NCBI GenBank assembly: GCA_964599655.1
Contig: CAZRGV010000027.1
Coordinates: 1 to 55,036 of the forward strand
Direction: 5' to 3'
DNA length: 55,036 nucleotides
From: CAZRGV01 sp964599655
GTDB taxonomy: Bacteria > Planctomycetota > Planctomycetia > Isosphaerales > Isosphaeraceae
Part shown: positions 26,224 through 34,448 of the stretch, in pieces
How positions within the stretch are numbered: the stretch's first letter is position 1
Layout: each line of letters opens with the position of its first letter
Translations under genes and position numbers: made by a program
Notes under the pieces: generated by a model
The model's input: only the letters and a program-made list of their open reading frames with translations
What the model was told of the DNA's origin: nothing
Database searches by the model: none

Positions 26224-26854
26224 TCAGCGTGGTCGCTCGTACCCGGGCAGTCACGGCGCGATTGAGACGGAATCGCCCACAACGGGCTGCCTACGACTTT
26301 GGGGAATGGGCGGCCCCTACAAAGACTTCGGTGTGTTCGCCTCGGGCGAGATGACAGCTCCGGGCGAGCTCACCTGATTCCAATGCACGGTGAGGCTCTA
26401 ACCTCGGCCGCGAGGGACTCCGAGAGTGGAAATGCCCTTCGCCCGCCGGTTCATGGGCCATTCCCCGCCGACGCAGGTTGACCGTGGCGTGGACGCGCGG
26501 GCTCGCCCCGAGGCCACGATCGCCCTGCGTTGGCGATCGTCGTGTGAGTGGCTACGCAGGTGGACCGGGTTGAGCCGAGTTCTTCCGGGTGCCACTGGTC
26601 GTCCTCGACCAGTGTCCCGCGGCTCAGGCCAGAGCACTGGTCGGGGACGACCAGTGGCACCCCAGAACGGTGAACAAAGCGGAATGACTCGGTCCAGGTG
26701 CTTAGCGGGTCATGCGGCCGCGCGGCGGTAAGCCCAGACGGACTTCCGTCGCACCGGTTCGCTCAGGGGGGTTCGCCGTCCGTCTGGCTGGTGGACTGGC
26801 GCGCCTCGATGTCTGGATGGGATTGCCATTGCTGATGAGGGGGGAACTCATGTC
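26224..26854. other. intergenic region carrying a repeat element
   Basis: Apart from the hairpin element at 26553-26704 this region shows no gene. Short open frames that cross the element are repeated in its second copy and reflect the repeat, not a protein. Confidence 0.5.
26553..26704. repeat. dispersed hairpin element, copy 1 (about 152 bp, TA-flanked)
   Basis: This element is closely similar to 31990-32144. It begins TACGCAGGTGGACCG and ends CGGTCCAGGTGCTTA, giving imperfect terminal inverted repeats with TA at both ends. The centre (26587-26662) folds into an 18-bp perfect stem, one T-G pair and 9 more base pairs, around a 20-nt loop. It looks like a small non-autonomous element or a structured RNA/DNA unit. 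No transposase is present. Confidence 0.75.
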
Positions 26855-27381
26855 GTGCTCGGCGTCTATGAGTTCGTGAGGCTCCTGCGCGTCCTGTCCA
26901 CCGGCTTTACGTTTCTCGACATGGTTTGCGTGGTGGTCCGCCTCGGCAACCCCGACTCGTTTCCGAGCCGGCGGCGCTGGTCCCGGTTTCTCCGATCCCT
27001 CGAACCCGACAGTCTCCGTCGCAAGGGCACCCTCTTCATCGGCGCGGTAGTCAACGCCCACTTGATCTTCGCCCTGCTCCCGGTCGCCCGCTTGTCCCGG
27101 CTCGGCATTGTGCGCTGGCGATGGTGGTTCGTCATCGGCGAGAGCGAAACGCCGATCAACAGGGTCCCATAGCCGAGGACGTCCTTCGGAAACTGGGCGA
27201 GCCGTTCGAACGGGAGGGCCATGACATCCAGGGCATCTCGAAACTTCCCTGGAAGCCGGAAGACACCCGAAAGGCGCGAATTGCCCTCGATGTGGCGCGG
27301 CTCCCGCCAGTTCGGTCGACGATGAACGGCCCCTGGAGCGACGTCGTGGCCCAGGCACTCACGTCCTTCATCGTGGTCTGA
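26855..27381 (+). pseudogene. possible frameshifted gene remnant
   Basis: Two plus-strand frames look protein-like in succession. The first, 26855-27172, includes VRLLRVLSTGFTFLDMVCVV and a hydrophobic GTLFIGAVVNAHLIFALLPV. The second, up to 27381, includes EDVLRKLGEPFEREGHDIQG and MNGPWSDVVAQALTSFIVV. They would join by a frameshift near 27165. No family is recognised and no ribosome binding site is evident. It could be a decayed gene next to the repeat element, or chance. Confidence 0.25.
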
Positions 27382-27876
27382 TTCTCAACCAGTCCACTCA
27401 TGGACCCGAGCCAAGCTTCGTTGGAAAACGGCATGATCGTGAGCATCCCGAAACGAGCCCGATGCCGCCCGGCTCGATCTCCCCACACAACAAGACGCCA
27501 AAGCCAGGCTCCAAGCCGATCCTAATGTTTGGCAAATGCATAATTCTTTCGCGCGCAAACACACCCAACTGGACGTGGCTTCCTGCGTGGATGGGCCGGA
27601 AACGCGCGACCGGGCTTGTTCTCGGAAGATTTTGGACACTTGTGTTTGTGGGACATGGGCGCTCGTGGGGGTCGGGTGATCTCCCCGGAATCCTTTCTCG
27701 TGAACGTCCAGTCCCAACACCATCGCGTCGCAAGGTTTCGGGGGCCACTCCAGACCAGCGACCGCCAACCGGCCGGTTGACCCTGACGCAAGACGTCTGG
27801 CTTGACTAGGATAAGTGCGAGTCGACGGCGCGCCGAGGCCGCCGACGTACCCGACCCTAGCCAGGAACATACCGCC
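27382..27876. other. non-coding region of about 495 bp
   Basis: I see no supported gene here. The sequence is locally more AT-rich (around 27520-27560). Long open frames on the minus strand are shadows of the following gene. It presumably contains the promoter of the PEP-hydrolase-family gene. Confidence 0.4.
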
Positions 27877-28713
27877 ATGCCCGAATCGAGAACTGAGATC
27901 CTGGAACGTTTCCGCCGCAAGATCGCCGAGGGCCGCCCGATTGTCGGTGGCGGAGCCGGTACCGGGCTCAGTGCCAAGTGCGCCGAGGCTGGCGGCATCG
28001 ACCTGATCATCATTTACAACTCGGGCCGCTACCGAATGGCGGGCCGCGGCAGCCTGGCCGGTTTGATGCCTTACGGCGATGCGAACGCGATCGTCATGGA
28101 AATGGCCCGCGAGGTTCTTCCGGTCGTGGAGCGCACACCGGTCCTGGCTGGCGTCTGCGGGACCGATCCGTTCCGCGTCATGAAAAGGTTCCTGGTCGAG
28201 GTCCGCGAGGCGGGATTTGCCGGCGTGCAAAACTTCCCGACCGTCGGCCTGATCGACGGCCAGTTCCGCCGAGGTCTCGAGGAAACCGGCATGGGCTACG
28301 ACCGAGAAGTGGCCATGATCGCCCAGGCCCGAGAGATGGACCTGCTGACCTGCCCCTACGTGCATAACGAGGAGGAAGCCCGCGCCATGGCCGCAGCGGG
28401 GGCCGACATCCTCGTGCCCCATGTCGGTCTGACGACCAAGGGACTCATCGGGGCCAGGACCGCGCTCGACCTGCCCGAGGCCGCTCGACGGGTGCAGGCA
28501 ATGGCCGATGCCGCCCGGGAGGTCCGGTCGGACATCCTGGTCCTCTGTCACGGCGGGCCGATCGCCGAGCCCGACGACGTCGCCGAGATCTTCCGCAACA
28601 CCCGGGGTATCGAGGGCTTCTTCGGCGCCAGCAGCATCGAGCGGCTGCCGACCGAGCCCGCGATCATCAACCAGGTGCGAGCCTTCACCGCCTTACGGCT
28701 CGGTCTGGCCTGA
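27877..28713 (+). CDS. phosphoenolpyruvate hydrolase family / TIM-barrel signal transduction protein
   Basis: A 278-residue TIM-barrel protein of the family annotated as phosphoenolpyruvate hydrolase-like or TIM-barrel signal transduction protein. Conserved segments are VGGGAGTGLSAKCAEAGGID, LIIIYNSGRYRMAGRGSLAG, AGVCGTDPF, GVQNFPTVGLIDGQFRRGLE and LCHGGPIAEPDD, with GFFGASSIERLP near the end. The start at 27877 has AGGA about 10 nt upstream. The family's physiological reaction is not well established, and I infer no substrate. It is a single gene. Its 3-prime end overlaps the convergent small gene by 21 bp. Confidence 0.82.
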   Translation: MPESRTEILERFRRKIAEGRPIVGGGAGTGLSAKCAEAGGIDLIIIYNSGRYRMAGRGSLAGLMPYGDANAIVMEMAREVLPVVERTPVLAGVCGTDPFRVMKRFLVEVREAGFAGVQNFPTVGLIDGQFRRGLEETGMGYDREVAMIAQAREMDLLTCPYVHNEEEARAMAAAGADILVPHVGLTTKGLIGARTALDLPEAARRVQAMADAAREVRSDILVLCHGGPIAEPDDVAEIFRNTRGIEGFFGASSIERLPTEPAIINQVRAFTALRLGLA

Positions 28714-29004
28714 GGTGCAATCGATCGGGCCTGGCTCGGGAGCGCTGTCGAGGTCTGCGTCCGCCTCCGCAAGAGGCTCATCGTTCGCCGGCTCCAAATC
28801 GGGGCCGTCGCCGCCGAACTCCTCCCACCACTCGATGTCCTCGTGGTCGAGGTCGGTGGCGTCGTCGGGCAGGATCGAGTCGACCGGTTCGTCGGACTCG
28901 ACCTGGATGATCACCGTCGCCAGTCCCTCGGGCAGTTGCGCAGGCAGTTGGAGCACAACGGTCCGATCGGCGGGAATCACGATCTCGGTCCGGTAACGTC
29001 GCAC
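28693..29004 (-). CDS. small acidic protein, possibly antitoxin-like
   Basis: A 103-residue protein starting at GTG 29004, with GGAAGGGG 5 nt upstream. The N-terminus RRYRTEIVIPADRTVVLQLP and the following LPEGLATVIIQVE look like the short beta-sheet N-terminus seen in small antitoxin-like proteins. The rest is very acidic (DDATDLDHEDIEWWEEFGGD). No toxin gene is adjacent. It is convergent with the PEP-hydrolase-family gene and overlaps its end. A longer frame from 29133 would overlap the MaoC gene and lacks a binding site. The function is unknown. Confidence 0.5.
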   Translation of the reverse strand: MRRYRTEIVIPADRTVVLQLPAQLPEGLATVIIQVESDEPVDSILPDDATDLDHEDIEWWEEFGGDGPDLEPANDEPLAEADADLDSAPEPGPIDCTSGQTEP

Positions 29005-29104
29005 AACGACCCCTTCCAGCAAAAACGGAACAAGGCGCCGGGGTCTCCCAAGACCCAAGCCGGCGATTTCCTTCCTCCTGTTGCGTAGCAAATTGCGCGT
29101 TCGC

Positions 29105-29575
29105 TTACGATTCGTTGCTCGAAGCCCGACCACGAACGAGGGTCTGGGTCCGTCCTTCCTGCACTGTCTTACCTTCCTGATTCAACAGGCGGCGATGCCA
29201 GGTCACCACACCCCGGCGCCCTCTGGCCCGGGATTCCAGGGCGGAAACGCGCGTCACGACGTGGATGGTATCGCCAAATGCCACCGGTTCCAAAAACTTC
29301 CATTCCAGGATGGCCAAAAATGCCAAGGTATCAACCCGGGGGGCGTGGCTGGCCAGCCCGCTGGCGATCGCCAATCCAAGAAGTCCGTGAGCCACGGGGC
29401 GTCCGAACGGCCCTTGCCTCGCGGCCTCCTGATCGACGTGGAGCGGATTGAAGTCACCCGAGAGACCCGCGAAGGCGACGACATCGGCCTCGGTCACGGT
29501 GCGGCGAGGACTTTCCCACTCGTCTCCGACGGCCAGGTCCTGGAAGCTCAGAATCGGCACAGTTTGGCGGGGCAA
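29105..29575 (-). CDS. MaoC-like (R)-specific enoyl-CoA hydratase
   Basis: A 156-residue hotdog-fold protein of the MaoC/PhaJ type, which hydrates trans-2-enoyl-CoA to (R)-3-hydroxyacyl-CoA. The catalytic motif is intact: AGLSGDFNPLHVD, with the Asp and His of hydratase 2, and then GRPVAHGLLGLAIASGL. The length is normal for a single hotdog domain. The TTG at 29575 is preceded by GGGAG at 10 nt. A GTG at 29560 is an alternative. It is divergent from the ANTAR regulator with 289 bp between them, and no fatty-acid or polyhydroxyalkanoate genes are adjacent. Confidence 0.85.
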   Translation of the reverse strand: MPRQTVPILSFQDLAVGDEWESPRRTVTEADVVAFAGLSGDFNPLHVDQEAARQGPFGRPVAHGLLGLAIASGLASHAPRVDTLAFLAILEWKFLEPVAFGDTIHVVTRVSALESRARGRRGVVTWHRRLLNQEGKTVQEGRTQTLVRGRASSNES

Positions 29576-29864
29576 CGGGGCGATACTCCCTGCGTTCGGC
29601 GAGCGAAGGAACCGGAAGGGCCCGATCGCTCGCCTCCTTCGTCTCCGTCCTTCCTCGTCGGGAAGCAGAATCGGTACGGATTGTGCATGTTCCTGAAGCC
29701 AACGTCAAGTCACTCGATCTTCCGACTTGGTGCTTGCCCTTGGGCCAGGGCTGGGAAAGAATTAGTCACACGATTTCTGAACATCCCCGATGCTGGGACA
29801 TCGCCTGGTCGTGTGAATGGTCGCGTCGCGTCCGCGCTGGATGTTGTCGCGAGGAGAATTCGGA

Positions 29865-30521
29865 ATGAATCGCCATTGCAAAGTTTTGATCGCGGACGAC
29901 GAGAAACCCGTTGCCGCTGGACTACAGGGGCAGCTCGAAGCGCTGGGGTACGACGTCGTGGCTGTCGTCGATGACGGTCAACGCGCCGTGGAGGTCTGCC
30001 GTCGCACCCTGCCCGATGTCGTGATGATGGACATCGAAATGCCCGGCCTCGATGGTCTCTCGGCCGCTCACCAGATCGCGCGCGACCCGGGAACGCCCGT
30101 CATCATCCTCACGGCCCACGGTCATCCCAACCTGGTCGAACAAGCCGTGCAAGAAGGGGTGATCCAGTATCTGTTGAAGCCGGTCACGACGCCGAGCCTT
30201 CACGCGGCGATCCAGACGGCGGTGGCCCAAGCCCGGGAAATGCGATCGCTTCGCGAGAGCGTCGCCGCCCTGGAAATCACCCTCCGGGAACGGAAGTTGA
30301 TCGAACGGGCCAAGGGAATCTTGATGACCCAGCGAAACATGTCCGAGCCGGAGGCGTTCCGATTTCTCCAGCGGCAAAGCCAGGACCGCCGCATGCCCAT
30401 GGCCAAGCTCGCCGAGTCGATCGTTCAAGCCTACGAACTTCTGGAAAGCCCCTCTCCTCCTCCGCCGGGACCGTTGCACGCCTCCCGGCATTCCAGTCAC
30501 CGGCCCGAAGAACCAATTTGA
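29865..30521 (+). CDS. response regulator with ANTAR RNA-binding output domain
   Basis: A 218-residue receiver-ANTAR protein of the AmiR/NasT type. These bind paired RNA hairpins and promote antitermination. The receiver has the acidic pair Asp11/Asp12, phospho-acceptor Asp56 (VVMMDIEMPG), Thr83 and Lys105 (LLKPV). A helical linker leads to the ANTAR domain (about 135-190) with ERAKGILMTQRNMSEPEAF. A Pro/Ser/His-rich tail follows. GAGGAG lies 9 nt before the ATG. The nearby genes are a BON protein, an atypical kinase-like ATPase (1.1 kb downstream, same strand) and a histidine kinase on the other strand. Its cognate kinase is not certain. Confidence 0.9.
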   Translation: MNRHCKVLIADDEKPVAAGLQGQLEALGYDVVAVVDDGQRAVEVCRRTLPDVVMMDIEMPGLDGLSAAHQIARDPGTPVIILTAHGHPNLVEQAVQEGVIQYLLKPVTTPSLHAAIQTAVAQAREMRSLRESVAALEITLRERKLIERAKGILMTQRNMSEPEAFRFLQRQSQDRRMPMAKLAESIVQAYELLESPSPPPPGPLHASRHSSHRPEEPI

Positions 30522-30722
30522 CAAGCGGGGTCGCCGGTCATTAGGCTAATCGGCTGGTAGATCGTCGTTCGCGTGGCCAACCGGTTTTTTCAGGATCAGG
30601 CCTCGCGGACATCTCATTCCTGGGCATGACATCTCATATTCAAGGAGGGCGAAGGGGCCCCTCCCGGCCCGCCAGGCCGGGAATAGTCGAGGATGCCAAC
30701 GACCATCAGGGGAACCTGGCAC

Positions 30723-30989
30723 ATGGCGACGACGGATCTTCTCCGGACGGACCCGACCTGCCCCACGACCAGCCTCACGGAGGATGTTGCGCTGGCCGAG
30801 CGAATCGAGGAATGCATCGCCCAAAAGGCATGCGGACGGATTCGCGACCTGAGAGTGGTTTGTGAGAATGACAGAATCATCCTCCAGGGCCGCTCCAGGA
30901 CGTACCATGCCAAGCAACTGGCTCTCGACGCCGCGCTGACCCTGGCGGACGGTTACTCCGTTCTGGCCAACCAGATCATCGTCTGCTAG
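30723..30989 (+). CDS. small BON-like domain protein
   Basis: An 88-residue protein whose second half (ERIEECIAQKACGRIRDLRV, then NDRIILQGRSRTYHAKQLAL) follows the BON pattern of an amphipathic helix, two strands and a second helix. BON domains bind membranes or lipids and occur in stress or envelope proteins. There is no signal peptide. The ATG at 30723 has GGGGAA about 9 nt upstream. A start at 30693 would add ten residues without a binding site. It lies between the ANTAR regulator and the kinase-like gene, all on the same strand. Confidence 0.6.
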   Translation: MATTDLLRTDPTCPTTSLTEDVALAERIEECIAQKACGRIRDLRVVCENDRIILQGRSRTYHAKQLALDAALTLADGYSVLANQIIVC

Positions 30990-31157
30990 GACACACGGAC
31001 TCGAGACCCTCCTCCCGGCTTGAGTTCGGAATGGGGGGTCTGGAACCTGGAGGATTCCGCCCACGACTCGGTGTCCCTTCACACCAGCCTCACGTTACGG
31101 AAGACCCCAGAACCCGAAGCCGAACACCGGATCGCGGCATCGGCCCAGGAGACGAAC

Positions 31158-31970
31158 ATGGACGCGCGTCCCGATGATGCGAGCTCGCATGCCGCCCCGG
31201 TGACAACCGCGATCGAACCCAGCAGGATGCGAGAGATCCTGGCCTTCCTCGGGGACGAGTTCTGTCGCCCACTGGAAACGCTCCGGAGCGGGTTCGATCA
31301 CCTTCTCTCAAGCCCCAACGCGCACTCCTCCACCGAACAGCTCCGCCAGGTTCAAACCATGATCGGCCTCTGCGACGGTCTGGTCAACCTGACGCGCGAC
31401 TTTCTTGATTACACGTCGATGACTTTCGCGCCCTTACCGCTCGCGCAACGCCGGACGCAACTCGGCGGACTCGTCCGCGTCCTCGACCAGCGTTTCGCCC
31501 CACGGGCTGCCGAGCTTCGGATCGATTGGGACTGCGCCCTCGACGGCGAGGATGTCTCCGTCACGACCGATCCCGATCGCTGCCTTCAGATCGCCGGACA
31601 CCTTGTCGAGAATGCCTTGCGAGCCACCCCCGAGGGCGGTCTCGTCCGTGTCATCGTTCGCGGAGACGGGCCGATTTGGCACCTCTGCGTGTCCGACACA
31701 GGGCCCGGTATCCCCGACCACGTCCTTGAGGCTTTCCACCAGCCGATCGACCCAGGGAACCTGCCAAAACAGCCGGACAGCGGCCTTGAAATCCCTCGCA
31801 ACGGTCTTGGCCTCATCCTCTGTCGGGCCCTGGCGAGACGGCTCGGGGGGCGGATCCTCCTGGATTCCGACAGCACGCGGGGCACCTGTGTCTCGGTCTC
31901 CCTGCCGAGTAAGACCTTGGATCGTGCGCCGGTGTCGTCCTCGAAGACGGCCCTTTCGGCTCCCGACTGA
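31158..31970 (+). CDS. histidine-kinase-like ATPase lacking the phospho-acceptor His
   Basis: A 270-residue cytoplasmic protein with the HATPase_c domain of sensor kinases: N box VENALRA (Asn152), G1 box DTGPGIP (180-186), and G2 box GLGLILCRALARRLGG (216-231). The preceding helix that should be HisKA reads LGDEFCRPLETLRSGF, where a normal kinase has SHELRTPL. The His position is Asp33. There are no membrane segments or sensor domain. AGGAG lies 6 nt before the ATG. It may be a regulatory or partner kinase that cannot autophosphorylate on His. It ends 19 bp before copy 2 of the hairpin element. Confidence 0.8.
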   Translation: MDARPDDASSHAAPVTTAIEPSRMREILAFLGDEFCRPLETLRSGFDHLLSSPNAHSSTEQLRQVQTMIGLCDGLVNLTRDFLDYTSMTFAPLPLAQRRTQLGGLVRVLDQRFAPRAAELRIDWDCALDGEDVSVTTDPDRCLQIAGHLVENALRATPEGGLVRVIVRGDGPIWHLCVSDTGPGIPDHVLEAFHQPIDPGNLPKQPDSGLEIPRNGLGLILCRALARRLGGRILLDSDSTRGTCVSVSLPSKTLDRAPVSSSKTALSAPD

Positions 31971-31989
31971 CCGCGCCTCGAAGCGCGAC

Positions 31990-32144
31990 TACGCAAGTGG
32001 ACCGGGTTGAGCCGAGTTCTTCCGGGTGCCACGGGTCGTCCGCGACCAGTGTGACGCGTTGGCCCAGGACAGTGCACTGGTCGCGGACGACCCGTGGCAC
32101 CCGAGACCGGTCAGAAACGCGGTAGAACTCGGTCCAGGTGCCTA
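31990..32144. repeat. dispersed hairpin element, copy 2 (about 155 bp, TA-flanked)
   Basis: This is the second copy of the element at 26553-26704. The central hairpin (arms 32024-32051 and 32075-32102) is a perfect 28-bp stem with a 23-nt loop. Compared with copy 1, GCCACTGG becomes GCCACGGG in one arm and CCAGTGGC becomes CCCGTGGC in the other, so pairing is kept. The element lies between two convergent kinase genes. Confidence 0.75.
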
Positions 32145-32198
32145 GCCTCGCTAGACGGCTTGCCCGTCCACCCGAGATCATCGCCCGGGCTCTCCGTG

Positions 32199-32915
32199 TC
32201 AACGGCCTCGGTGATTGACCTGGGCGGGTTCGACGCACAGGCGGACACTGGTCCCCTCACCCCGCCAGGACCTCACCGCAAGCGTCCCTCGGTGACGCCT
32301 CCAAACGCCGTTGGCAATGCTCAGGCCCACGCCGAGATGCCCCGACTTGGTCGTGAAGAAGGGTTCGACGGCACGCTCCTGGACCTCGGCCGACATCCCT
32401 ATACCGTTGTCCCGGACCTCCAGAACCACCCATCCCCGATCATCGACCGACGTCGAGACTGTGATCGTTCCGCCCGCGGCCGGAAGCGCCTCAATCGCGT
32501 TCTGGATCAGGTGCCGAAGCATCTCCCGCAACTGAACGTCATGCCCCTTGATCGGCGCGACCGGCGTGAGATGAGACTGCCAGAGAACCCCGGGCCTCGA
32601 TCGGGCGCACTCCTCCTCCACCACGTCTTCCGCCAGCCGGTCGAGCAGCACCGGCGTATCACCCACCACGGTGATCGGCCTGCTGAAGTCGATCAAACGG
32701 CGAGCGACGCCCGAGGCTTCCACCGCCGTGCGGATGATCATGTCCGCCACGGTGACCGGATCGATCGGAGCGTCCGACTCGGCCGTCAGCCGGAGAATCT
32801 CGGCATTGCTCACGATCGCGCTGAAGGCGTTGATGACATGGTGCCCCACGGCGGAGGCGAGGTGCCCCAGGTCGGTTTGCCGCTCGGCCGGCGAGGGCTC
32901 GACATCTTGCGCCAT
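32199..32915 (-). CDS. sensor histidine kinase (cytoplasmic)
   Basis: A 238-residue two-domain histidine kinase. The HisKA helix shows LASAVGHHVINAFSAIVSNA with the phospho-acceptor His in HHVIN. The HATPase_c domain has N box LIQNAIEALP, G1 DNGIGMS, the EPFFTTK loop and G2 GVGLSIANGV. There is no transmembrane or sensor domain, so it would respond to a partner or a cytoplasmic signal. The start is taken at the ATG at 32915; the ATG at 32930 is equally open. It is convergent with the kinase-like gene across the repeat element. It is a reasonable but unproven partner of the ANTAR regulator. Confidence 0.85.
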   Translation of the reverse strand: MAQDVEPSPAERQTDLGHLASAVGHHVINAFSAIVSNAEILRLTAESDAPIDPVTVADMIIRTAVEASGVARRLIDFSRPITVVGDTPVLLDRLAEDVVEEECARSRPGVLWQSHLTPVAPIKGHDVQLREMLRHLIQNAIEALPAAGGTITVSTSVDDRGWVVLEVRDNGIGMSAEVQERAVEPFFTTKSGHLGVGLSIANGVWRRHRGTLAVRSWRGEGTSVRLCVEPAQVNHRGR

Positions 32916-33149
32916 GGAGATATCATCCAACCGTGCAAGAGAAACTTCGAATGAATCTCACCGCCTTGAGTGAACGTCTTAATCTTCCATGGCGGATTCC
33001 CGTAATGCAAGGCCGGGCACTCGAGAACGAATTCTTACGCTTTACATGACATCCATCGCGCATGCAATGTGTCCAGGCCGGTTTCGACGGTCAAAGATGA
33101 CCGAATGCGCCAGGCGGCCCGGAGGATCGCGAGGGTTTCTGCACCGAAT

Positions 33150-34409
33150 TCAACGGATCAGCCTCGCCTCGATCCAGTCCGCCGAGTCCTGGATATCGCC
33201 CCGATCACCAAACTCGACGACTAATATCAGGAACCGGGCCCCCTGAACGTCGACGTCCACGAGTTGCGGCGCATCGTGACGGGTCAGGATGGGCGAGGCA
33301 AACAGTTCCTTCTTGTCGGCCAGGACGCGAAACACCACGCTTCCCTTCTCGCCCGCGCGGTCGTCGAGTCCGACGAGGGCCTGGAACCGCCGATCGCCGG
33401 GTTCGAGCTTGTAGGCAACCAGCGTCCGTGGCAGCATGCCGAGGCCGCGGTCGAATGGCTCGCCGTGAAGCTGAAGATGATGCCCGTCCCAGGTCGCATC
33501 GCGGCCGAACGACTCCGGGTGCGAGCTGAGATACGGAACGTACTGTGCGGCCGAAGCCTCGCGTTCGGAGAGGTAGACCACCGGCCCGCCACGAACATGC
33601 ACGCGGGACAGTTCCTTGAGTGCGGGGCGGATCGTCGCCCCAAATCGGGTCGTTGCTACGATCTGCCCGTGTTCTTTCCGGCATTCGGTCACACCCAGTC
33701 GAGACCCATCGACAAAGGTTAATTCCAGAAAGATCCCATCGGGACGCCGGTAGCTCACCAGCGCGGGGTTGAAGCCGAGGGCGACGACGCCCGATCGATC
33801 CAGGTCGGCCCGGCCGGCATCAGGCTGAAAGGCCACTTTCTGGAGGTCCAGACCGAGGAACGAACCGGTCATCCGGTCGCCGTTGGCTAGCCAGAGCACC
33901 TCACTGTTCCTCTGGTCGTCGCGAATCTTCTGGATCAGAGCCTCCTGCGCTGAAGGTTCCGAGGGGGGCGCGAGAACCAGGCCGAGCATCCGGTCGAGGC
34001 GAATCGTCGTCGCGACATCGCCCAGCGCGTTCGGGAGAACCTCGAGCGATTCATCCTTCGTCGCGTTGATGATGGCGCGGAGACGGTCTCCCTCGGGCAA
34101 GACGATCAGGCTTCCCTCGGGCGGATAGGGAGGCGGGTCGCCTTGCCTGGTCAACTTGACGAGCCGGTCAAAGGGGATTTCCTTCGTCTCGGCGTCGCCT
34201 TCGAGCACCACCTTGCCGTCCGGACCGATTTGCTGAATCCGACCGTTGAAGGTCGTGCCGTCGATCTGAAGCGCCTGGAAGACGGGGTCGGACGGCACGA
34301 CCGCACCCGCGGGCGGCTCGTCCGCGGCGACGGACAGGGCCGTCGAGACGGCAAGGGCCACCAGCCCGCCCAGGACGGCGACGAGCGAGCGTGATCGTGT
34401 TGGCGGCAT
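33150..34409 (-). CDS. secreted protein with C-terminal NPCBM/NEW2 domain
   Basis: A 419-residue secreted protein with a signal peptide (AVLGGLVALAVSTALSVAA). A middle region has small beta-domains around DGTTFNGRIQQIGPDGKVVL and LANGDRMTGSFLGLDLQKV. The C-terminal NPCBM domain starts near residue 290 (YVPYLSSHPESFGRDATWDG) and ends with FGDRGDIQDSADWIEARLI. NPCBM is a carbohydrate-binding module often attached to glycosidases, but no catalytic domain is present. It is the last gene of the large minus-strand cluster, 39 nt after the prenyltransferase-repeat gene. Confidence 0.82.
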   Translation of the reverse strand: MPPTRSRSLVAVLGGLVALAVSTALSVAADEPPAGAVVPSDPVFQALQIDGTTFNGRIQQIGPDGKVVLEGDAETKEIPFDRLVKLTRQGDPPPYPPEGSLIVLPEGDRLRAIINATKDESLEVLPNALGDVATTIRLDRMLGLVLAPPSEPSAQEALIQKIRDDQRNSEVLWLANGDRMTGSFLGLDLQKVAFQPDAGRADLDRSGVVALGFNPALVSYRRPDGIFLELTFVDGSRLGVTECRKEHGQIVATTRFGATIRPALKELSRVHVRGGPVVYLSEREASAAQYVPYLSSHPESFGRDATWDGHHLQLHGEPFDRGLGMLPRTLVAYKLEPGDRRFQALVGLDDRAGEKGSVVFRVLADKKELFASPILTRHDAPQLVDVDVQGARFLILVVEFGDRGDIQDSADWIEARLIR

Positions 34410-34448
34410 CGCGTCGAGGTCTCCCGGTCAGTGATCCGATCGATTCCG

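Noticed and set aside
26398..26637. Open frames containing APGRTRLNPVHLRS found both here and at 31586-32077
   Set aside because: The shared peptide is just the translation of the shared hairpin element, not evidence of a protein family.
27385..28551. Minus-strand open frame of 388 codons
   Set aside because: Most of it is antisense to the PEP-hydrolase-family gene, and the remainder shows no motif.
30663..30681. Hairpin CCCGGCC/GGCCGGG upstream of the BON gene as an ANTAR target
   Set aside because: ANTAR targets are two hairpins with six-base loops having A and G at fixed positions; this is a single stem with a five-base loop.
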